A DNA stretch of 60,187 nt from Verrucomicrobiota bacterium. GTDB lineage: Bacteria; Verrucomicrobiota; Verrucomicrobiia; Limisphaerales; UBA9464. Of the stretch, positions 56,048-60,187 are shown piece by piece. Both the position numbers and the translations under genes were made by a program. Where the stretch lies: the NCBI GenBank assembly GCA_016871805.1, contig VHCG01000021.1, forward strand, positions 1-60,187. The letters are read 5' to 3'. Under the pieces are notes generated by a model. It searched no databases and was not told the origin of the DNA. It saw only the letters and a program-made list of their open reading frames with translations. Positions within the stretch are counted from its first letter, which is position 1. The number at the start of each line of letters is the position of its first letter.

Positions 56048-57355
56048 TCAACGGGTTGTTGACGTTCCCGTGCGGGCCGCCGGGGCGGATTCTCCGCTTG
56101 GTGACATCACAATCGACCTCGTCGGGGTGGCCAATCGGATGCCTGCGGCGTCGAAACGGTCCTTCAGGCGCAGGTTCAATTCCTCGAGCACGGCGGCCTG
56201 TTTCCGGCCTTCCGTGGTCTTGCACCAATGGACGACCTCCACGTTCAGCGACGCGTCGGTGATGCGGGTGAACTGCACCGTGACGTCATGGGTCAGGGGG
56301 TGGCTCGCGAAGGTCTCCCGGGTCAGGTCGAGGGCCTGCTGGACCTCGGCGCTGGTCATGCTGTGGGGCAGTCCGAGGGTGAAGGCGGTCCTGAGGGTGG
56401 GACGCCGGGAGATGTTCACGATGCGGCTGTTGCCCATCTCGCGGTTGGGAACCGTGATCAGATGGCCCTCGCCGTTCCGGATGCGGGTGGAGCGGAGCCC
56501 CATCTCCTCGACGGTGCCTTCGACGTCGCCGATTTTGACCGTGTCTCCGATTCGAAAGGGTTTGTCGATGAACACGGCGGCTGCACCGAACAGGTTGCTG
56601 ACGGTGTCCTGTGCCGCGAGACCGAGGGCGAGGCCGATCACCGACACGGAGGCCAGGGCGGCGCGGATGTCGATCCCGAGGCTTCCCAGCACCGTGAAGA
56701 CGGCGACGACGATGATGACCGACTTCACGATCTTGCCGATGAGCACGAGGAAGTACTGGTTGAAGGACTGGTCTCCCTCGGCGGTGAGGCGCTTTCTCCA
56801 GAGGAGGATCATCGCGTCGATGGCCTTCAGGAGGACCTGCAGCAGCGAGGCTCCCACCGCCAGGATCGTCAGCTTGGCCAGCCAGCTGTTGATGATCGGG
56901 GGCCATGCGAAGAGCTGGAGCCCGATGTTCAGCAGGATGACGAACACGATCACCTTCACCGGGCCATCGAGGAGTCCCACCAGGATGTCGTCGAACTGGG
57001 TGTCCGTCCGCCGCGTGAGCGCACGCAGCCAGGAATTGATGATCCAGTCGACGAGCTTCGCCGCGATGAAGGCGATGGCGACGTAGAGGAGGGTGGCGAT
57101 GTATTGCCAGAGGGGGTGCCAGGCGATCTCGGACTGGAGAGCCGGGACCCGGTCGAGGCCAAAGGTGAGGAGGTCACGGTTCTGGTCGATGAACCGCATG
57201 TGCGACTCGGCCAGCACATCCGTCTGGTTGGTGGGTCCCAGGGTGGAGTTCGGGGTGGTGCCGGTCTGGGCGTGCACCGACCCGATGAGGAGCAGGGTGA
57301 GGGCGAGGAGGGGCAGGAGGAAGAGGAGGCGTTCCCCGATGAGACGTCGTTTCAT
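56048..57355 (-). CDS. Small-conductance mechanosensitive channel, MscS family
   Basis: 435 residues from the ATG at 57355 (signal LLFLLPLLALTLLLIGSVHA). The MscS core is clear: the pore-lining TM3 has ASVSVIGLALGLAAQDTVSN LFGAAAVFIDKPF in which Gly/Ala repeats line the pore, then the beta domain FRIGDTVKIGDVEGTVEEMG and VPNREMGNSRIVN. The protein releases osmolytes on hypo-osmotic shock. An upstream start at 57424 would overlap the glycosyltransferase stop. It follows that gene by 68 bp on the minus strand. Confidence 0.95.
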   Translation of the reverse strand: MKRRLIGERLLFLLPLLALTLLLIGSVHAQTGTTPNSTLGPTNQTDVLAESHMRFIDQNRDLLTFGLDRVPALQSEIAWHPLWQYIATLLYVAIAFIAAKLVDWIINSWLRALTRRTDTQFDDILVGLLDGPVKVIVFVILLNIGLQLFAWPPIINSWLAKLTILAVGASLLQVLLKAIDAMILLWRKRLTAEGDQSFNQYFLVLIGKIVKSVIIVVAVFTVLGSLGIDIRAALASVSVIGLALGLAAQDTVSNLFGAAAVFIDKPFRIGDTVKIGDVEGTVEEMGLRSTRIRNGEGHLITVPNREMGNSRIVNISRRPTLRTAFTLGLPHSMTSAEVQQALDLTRETFASHPLTHDVTVQFTRITDASLNVEVVHWCKTTEGRKQAAVLEELNLRLKDRFDAAGIRLATPTRSIVMSPSGESAPAARTGTSTTR

Positions 57356-57423
57356 GTCGTTGCGATGGGTGGGATGGGTAATCGGCGAGGCGCTGGTTTG
57401 CAAGGTGGGGGCTGTCCGGGACA

Positions 57424-58380
57424 TCAGCCTCGCGAAATGAGTTGGGCGGGATGGTCCGACAGCGCTTGTACGACCGTCGCGACCTCCAGGGACTCCAGGT
57501 CGGGTCGGGCCTCCAGAACCTGGATCTCGCCGCCGCGCGGCGACCAGACCCGTGGCGGGCTGGGGCCCCAGAGCGCGAGGCCTGGAAGCCCGAGCGAAGC
57601 GGCCAAATGGGTGATGCCGGAATCGTGTCCGATGAAGCCCTGACAGCCCCTGAGCCGTTCGGCAACGGCGATGAGTGGCTGCGATCTCAGGACCTCGCAG
57701 CGATCCTTGGGAAGGCCGGCCGCGAGCCGTTCGAGTCGACCTTCCTCGGCCTCGCCACCCACCAGCAGGAACCGGGTCGGCGACCGGGTCGACACCTGGT
57801 CGAGGAGCGCGGCCCAGCGGTCCTCGGGCCAGTTCTTCCGGGGACTGCCCGATCCGGGATGCATCGCGAGGACGGTGGGTCGTTCGGGGACCTGTCGATG
57901 GGAGATCAGCCGGGGGACCGGATCTTCATCGAAAATCGCCAACCGTTGCAGGACGTCGAGAATCTGATCGGTGGCATGGCGGCTGGAAGTTTCGACGGGC
58001 CGATGGAGTCCCTGAAGAAACTGGGCCCCGGAGACGGAGGCCACGTTGCTCTGGAAGATGAGGTCGGGGTCGTAGAGGTGGCTGATGATGAGGTGGAAAC
58101 CGGAAAAAAACGCCGAAAGGGCCGGGTCGAGGGTGGATCCCCTGGCAAAGAAGCCCGCCAGCGCTCGGGATTCGATCGGATGGACGGCCTCCGCCAGTCC
58201 GTAGGCTCGGGCGAGGTCGGCGATGTGGGGATATCCGAGGACTTCGATCCGGTTCCCGGGCAACCGGTTCCTCAGTGCAGCGAGGAGGGGAAGGGTGACG
58301 ATGAAGTCCCCGATGGCGCCGCCGCGGATGACGAGAATTCGCCCTCGTTCGGAGGATGGGGATTGTGAGGGTGGAGTCAT
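57424..58380 (-). CDS. Glycosyltransferase family 9 (heptosyltransferase-like)
   Basis: 318 residues from the ATG at 58380. GT9 motifs: ILVIRGGAIGDFIVTLPLLA at the N terminus and the donor-binding site LAMHPGSGSPRKNWPEDRWA with GHDSGITHLAASLGLPGLAL towards the C terminus. Such enzymes add heptose to the lipopolysaccharide core at the inner membrane. No other lipopolysaccharide gene is adjacent. Longer in-frame starts to 58644 overlap the divergent gene and are rejected. MscS follows 68 bp later. Confidence 0.92.
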   Translation of the reverse strand: MTPPSQSPSSERGRILVIRGGAIGDFIVTLPLLAALRNRLPGNRIEVLGYPHIADLARAYGLAEAVHPIESRALAGFFARGSTLDPALSAFFSGFHLIISHLYDPDLIFQSNVASVSGAQFLQGLHRPVETSSRHATDQILDVLQRLAIFDEDPVPRLISHRQVPERPTVLAMHPGSGSPRKNWPEDRWAALLDQVSTRSPTRFLLVGGEAEEGRLERLAAGLPKDRCEVLRSQPLIAVAERLRGCQGFIGHDSGITHLAASLGLPGLALWGPSPPRVWSPRGGEIQVLEARPDLESLEVATVVQALSDHPAQLISRG

Positions 58381-58567
58381 GGGCGCGTCCGGACGAATTC
58401 TGGGAGGTCGACGGGTTCCCGTCAGTCGGGAACTCAACTGGAGCGTCTGGGGGATCCGATCGCTGTGTGTCGAAACTTGTTCGAAGGGGCCCCGTCCCGA
58501 TAGAGTTTCGGGACGCGGTGTCGGTGGGGGCGGGATCGTTCCTCGGCGTGCCGCCGGGATCCGATCC

Positions 58568-59377
58568 ATGTCGACCGCCATCTCCTCCGCCTCCAATCCT
58601 ATCTCGGCCTCGTCCCCGGTGGATCTCCGCCATCGGCACCACACGCTCCGTCAGGACCGCACGTTCATCCAGAACCTTGGGCTCGTGCTGCAGCGATGGC
58701 TCGAGGCGCGGGTTGCTGCCGCCTCTCCGCTGGGCGATCCCCACATCTACAGGAAGAGCGATTTCCCGTGGGCGGTGGAGATCGAGAAGGACTGGCAGAA
58801 GGTCCGCAAGGAGCTGGACGCGGTGATGGTCTTCCGGGACCGAATGCCGAGCTTCCAGGACATCCTGAAAGAGGTGGGGAAGATCCAGTCGGACAACAAC
58901 TGGAAGACCTACTTTCTGTGTGGCATCGGCATGGACTGCTCGGAGAACGCGAAGCGGTGTCCCGAGACGATGCGGCTCCTCGCGAAGATTCCCGGCGTGA
59001 CCACGGCGTTCTTCAGCATCCTTTCGCCCGGCAAGCATATTCCGGCCCATCGAGGTGCCTGGAATGGCATCCTGCGGCTCCACCTCGGACTGATGGTTCC
59101 CGAGCCCCGGGAGAAGGTGAGGATCCGGGTGGGCAACGACTTCTATTCATGGCGGGAGGGTGAGGCGTTCATCTTTGACGACACCTTCAACCATGAGGTC
59201 TGGAACGACACGGAGGGGTATCGGGTGGTCCTGTTTGTCGATTTCCCGAGGCCGATGAATCATCCCTGGCGCTTCTTCAACGAGCGGGTCCTGAAGTGGG
59301 GCGCGCTCGCGCCGTTCCTCCGCGAGGCCGGTGAGAAGCAGAAGAAGTGGCAGGAGCTCCTCTGGAAGAAGTCCTGA
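58568..59377 (+). CDS. Aspartyl/asparaginyl beta-hydroxylase-like Fe(II)/2-oxoglutarate oxygenase
   Basis: 269 residues from the ATG at 58568. The Asp_Arg_Hydrox-type double-stranded beta-helix is visible: FFSILSPGKHIPAHRGAWNG with His161, LRLHLGLMVP, and AFIFDDTFNHEVWNDTEGYR with His209 and Arg219 for iron and 2-oxoglutarate binding. In the eukaryotic AspH type, iron is held by two histidines without an acidic ligand, as here. Bacterial relatives often modify lipids or small molecules such as lipid A or ornithine lipids. It is 19 bp upstream of the FIST-domain gene, so they may form an operon. Confidence 0.93.
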   Translation: MSTAISSASNPISASSPVDLRHRHHTLRQDRTFIQNLGLVLQRWLEARVAAASPLGDPHIYRKSDFPWAVEIEKDWQKVRKELDAVMVFRDRMPSFQDILKEVGKIQSDNNWKTYFLCGIGMDCSENAKRCPETMRLLAKIPGVTTAFFSILSPGKHIPAHRGAWNGILRLHLGLMVPEPREKVRIRVGNDFYSWREGEAFIFDDTFNHEVWNDTEGYRVVLFVDFPRPMNHPWRFFNERVLKWGALAPFLREAGEKQKKWQELLWKKS

Positions 59378-59396
59378 GGTGCGTGGATCGGCAACC

Positions 59397-60185
59397 ATGA
59401 GAAGCCCACATTCGGCGGCGGCGCATTTCGCGGGGGAATGGGACGAGTCCCGGGTCCGTCGCTGGGCGGAGTCCGTCAGGGCGCGTCTCGATGCCCCAGC
59501 GGTGAGCCTCGGGATCCTCTTCATGACGCCGGGGTTCTTCGACGTGGCCGCGGAGGTTCTTGATCTGGTTCGGCTTCATGCACGGGTACCGGTCCTCGTC
59601 GGATGTTCGAGCCAGTCGCTCATCGCCAATGGCGAGGAGTTCGAAGACCAGCCCGGGTTGGTGCTCCAGCTCTTCCACCTGCCGGGTGCGGATCTTCGGG
59701 CGGTCCACTTCGGACAGGAGGCGATGGAATCCTGTGAGACGGAGTCGGACTGGCATCGTCTGACGGGTGTCCCTCCCGCGCAGTCGCAGGGGTGGCTGGT
59801 CCTTGCCGACCCCTTCAACCTCGACGGCGAGCGGTGGCTGAAGGCGTGGAACGCCGCGTATCCCGGGGTGCCGAGTGTCGGAGGCCTGGCGAGTGGTGTC
59901 TTTGAGCAGCAGACGACGCAGTTGTACCTCGATGGAGCCGTCCATGAGGAAGGCATCGTGGCCCTCAGCATCGGGGGGCGGGTCCGTCTCGAGTCCGTCG
60001 TCTCCCAGGGGTGCAGTCCGATCGGCTGTCCCTGGACCATCACCCGTGCCGATCGGAACCTGATCTTCACCGTCGGAAACCGTCCGGCCTATGAGGTGTT
60101 GCTGGAGACCGTGAACGACCTGCCCAAGGAGGAGCAGGGGAAGGTCCAGGGCAACCTGTTCGTTGGCTTCGCCAGCCACGCGTAA
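59397..60185 (+). CDS. FIST-domain sensor-like protein, apparently shortened
   Basis: 262 residues from the ATG at 59397. The FIST N-domain shows LDAPAVSLGILFMTPGFFDV, VPVLVGCSSQSLIANGEEFE, WLVLADPFNLDGE and PSVGGLASGVF. The FIST C-domain starts with DGAVHEEGIVALSIGG, SQGCSPIGCPWTITRADRNL and NLFVGFA, then a TAA stop arrives at 60183-60185. Intact relatives continue about 100 residues beyond NLFVG with the rest of the domain. FIST proteins are thought to bind small ligands such as amino acids in signalling. Shortening may be real, a frameshift, or an artefact of the sequence end. Confidence 0.8.
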   Translation: MRSPHSAAAHFAGEWDESRVRRWAESVRARLDAPAVSLGILFMTPGFFDVAAEVLDLVRLHARVPVLVGCSSQSLIANGEEFEDQPGLVLQLFHLPGADLRAVHFGQEAMESCETESDWHRLTGVPPAQSQGWLVLADPFNLDGERWLKAWNAAYPGVPSVGGLASGVFEQQTTQLYLDGAVHEEGIVALSIGGRVRLESVVSQGCSPIGCPWTITRADRNLIFTVGNRPAYEVLLETVNDLPKEEQGKVQGNLFVGFASHA

Positions 60186-60187
60186 CA

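Overview
The window is a high-GC chromosomal segment that most resembles a member of the Verrucomicrobiota, or more broadly the Planctomycetota-Verrucomicrobiota group. This rests on a co-occurrence of families rather than on any rRNA, since no rRNA or tRNA gene was found. The families are a PVC-type CxxCH heme/dehydrogenase fusion, a DUF1501 Tat protein, a TIGR03790-type protein, a PEP-CTERM protein plus an exosortase-associated CAAX-protease-like protein, an FG-GAP/ASPIC-UnbV protein, a GDSL esterase with sugar-binding-like domains, and a pseudopilin with an N-terminal FTLIEL motif. Gene density is about one per 1.3 kb, and no IS element, prophage or CRISPR array is visible.

Layout. 1-10.7 kb: a secreted subtilase running off the left edge, a pseudopilin, a CPBP membrane protease, HtpG and a large secreted cytochrome-like dehydrogenase. 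10.9-18.6 kb (minus strand): purU, a DHH phosphoesterase, an SUMF1-type protein, a metallopeptidase-cyclophilin fusion, a POT peptide transporter and a modular SGNH hydrolase. 18.6-23.6 kb: an HDAC-family deacetylase facing away from a ceramidase-like hydrolase, then sufE-tatD and a GreA/GreB-family factor, with dispersed repeats around them. 23.6-29.2 kb (minus): a DUF2804-like secreted protein, eno, a broken ppsA remnant and hflX. 29.3-31.7 kb: a PQQ-propeller protein, a small lipoprotein and a YkgJ-type cysteine-cluster protein. 31.9-37.7 kb: a DEAD-box helicase, fabV, a 2-hydroxyacid dehydrogenase and lysS. 37.9-42.4 kb: tyrA-aroA-cmk-TIGR03790 in one tightly packed transcription unit. 42.6-49.8 kb: two very large secreted proteins, a cysteine/tryptophan-rich multidomain protein and a duplicated FG-GAP/UnbV protein. 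49.9-60.2 kb: MarR-CPBP, a PEP-CTERM protein, yjbQ, pdeM, rfbF, DUF1501, rpsT, mscS, a GT9 glycosyltransferase, an Asp/Asn-hydroxylase-like protein and a short FIST protein at the right edge.

How genes work together. tyrA, aroA and cmk form an aromatic amino-acid/CMP kinase operon. The CPBP protein (4.4 kb) and the PEP-CTERM protein (51.3 kb) imply an exosortase sorting system whose exosortase lies outside the window. Secreted proteins are numerous (subtilase, dehydrogenase, SGNH hydrolase, ceramidase-like protein, metallopeptidase-cyclophilin, the two giants), which fits a polymer- or surface-associated heterotroph.

The most unusual items are the metallopeptidase-cyclophilin fusion, the unrecognised 1133-residue Cys/Trp-rich secreted protein paired with a double FG-GAP/UnbV protein, and two families of short dispersed repeats. 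One repeat family occurs as inverted pairs between genes and appears to supply the 3' end of tatD. All calls come from reading the sequence; no database search was run.
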